The position numbers were made by a program, and so were the translations under genes. Shown here piece after piece: positions 4,762 through 5,078 of a stretch of DNA of 5,078 nucleotides. The DNA comes from RGIG5270 sp045657185. Its GTDB lineage: Bacteria; Verrucomicrobiota; Lentisphaeria; Victivallales; Victivallaceae. Numbering within the stretch: the first letter of the stretch is position 1; each line of letters opens with the position of its first letter. The DNA lies in NCBI GenBank assembly GCA_045657185.1, contig JAZOSO010000157.1:1-5078 (forward strand). Direction: 5' to 3'. Under the pieces are notes generated by a model. The model worked only from the letters and a program-made list of their open reading frames with translations. It was not told the DNA's origin and searched no databases.

Positions 4762-5078
4762 ATGAACAAAAAGAATCTTATTTTCATCGGTGCTCCCGGC
4801 TCCGGCAAAGGCACAATCTCCAATCTGCTTATGGAACTTGCCCCCCTCGCCCACATCTCAACCGGCGACATCCTCCGTGATGAAATCAAACGCGATACCG
4901 AACTCGGCCGTCAGGCTGCCGTAATCATGAAAGACGGCGGTCTCGTTTCTGACGAAATCGTTGTCGGCATGGTCAAAGAACGCCTCGCAAAAGACGATTG
5001 CAAAGCAGGCTTTATCCTTGACGGTTTCCCCCGTACTCTCAATCAGGCAGAATTGCTCAACAAAGTTCTTGCAGATTT
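4762..5078 (+). CDS. adk: Adenylate kinase, 5' part (runs off the window)
   Basis: The first 105 complete codons of a nucleoside monophosphate kinase that interconverts ATP + AMP and 2 ADP are present; the frame is open at the right edge. The P-loop is GAPGSGKGT (10-18). The AMP-binding HISTGDILR follows at 31-39, with the conserved Arg39, then GGLVSDEIV (59-67) and the core signature GFILDGFPRTLNQA (83-96). These identify adenylate kinase rather than UMP/CMP or shikimate kinase. The LID domain lies beyond the window, so zinc or non-zinc type cannot be told. The ATG has AAAGGA (4749-4754) 7 nt upstream and lies 23 bp after hisS. In many bacteria adk instead sits inside the spc operon between secY and infA. 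Confidence 0.96.
   Translation, partial: MNKKNLIFIGAPGSGKGTISNLLMELAPLAHISTGDILRDEIKRDTELGRQAAVIMKDGGLVSDEIVVGMVKERLAKDDCKAGFILDGFPRTLNQAELLNKVLAD

Overview
The window is a conserved housekeeping region. It holds the 3' part of a ribosomal protein/RNA polymerase alpha operon on the minus strand (rpmJ, rpsM, rpsK, rpoA, rplQ; 2613 down to 94). A divergent plus-strand set follows: an HU/IHF-family DNA-bending protein gene (3091-3390), hisS (3491-4738) and the first 105 codons of adk (4762 to the window end). It is bacterial chromosome: bacterial RpmJ, RplQ and RpoA, Shine-Dalgarno sequences before every gene, and intrinsic terminators. Base composition is moderate in genes and very AT-rich between them. 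The gene order without rpsD between rpsK and rpoA, the IHF-like HU with a GRNPNKP loop, and the wording of RpoA fit the Planctomycetes-Verrucomicrobia-Lentisphaerae-Chlamydiae group, possibly Lentisphaerota. That placement comes from memory of family sequences and is only moderately secure.

Layout: 1-32 holds no recognisable gene. A strong hairpin with A- and T-tails (33-68) ends the minus-strand operon. rplQ and rpoA share one base (TAATG), rpoA and rpsK are separated by 62 bp, rpsK and rpsM by 76 bp containing a perfect small hairpin, and rpsM and rpmJ by 16 bp. The 477-bp gap 2614-3090 carries the divergent control region: a good sigma70-type promoter with an AT-rich upstream element for the rpmJ operon, a roughly 257-nt untranslated leader with several small inverted repeats, phased A/T tracts, and at least one candidate promoter for the HU gene. 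HU is followed by two successive hairpins, the second an intrinsic terminator, and hisS starts only 16 bp after its T-run. hisS and adk are 23 bp apart and probably cotranscribed.

Functionally the genes serve translation (two small-subunit head/platform proteins, two large-subunit proteins, histidyl-tRNA charging), transcription (alpha subunit), nucleoid architecture (HU/IHF) and adenylate balance (Adk). I found no mobile element, CRISPR array, tRNA/rRNA gene or defence system, and no convincing new system. The items worth a second look are regulatory: the long leader before rpmJ with a small ORF ending in an ATGA overlap, the 15-bp GCGA-capped hairpin after HU, the hairpin between rpsM and rpsK, and the lack of room for a conventional hisS promoter.
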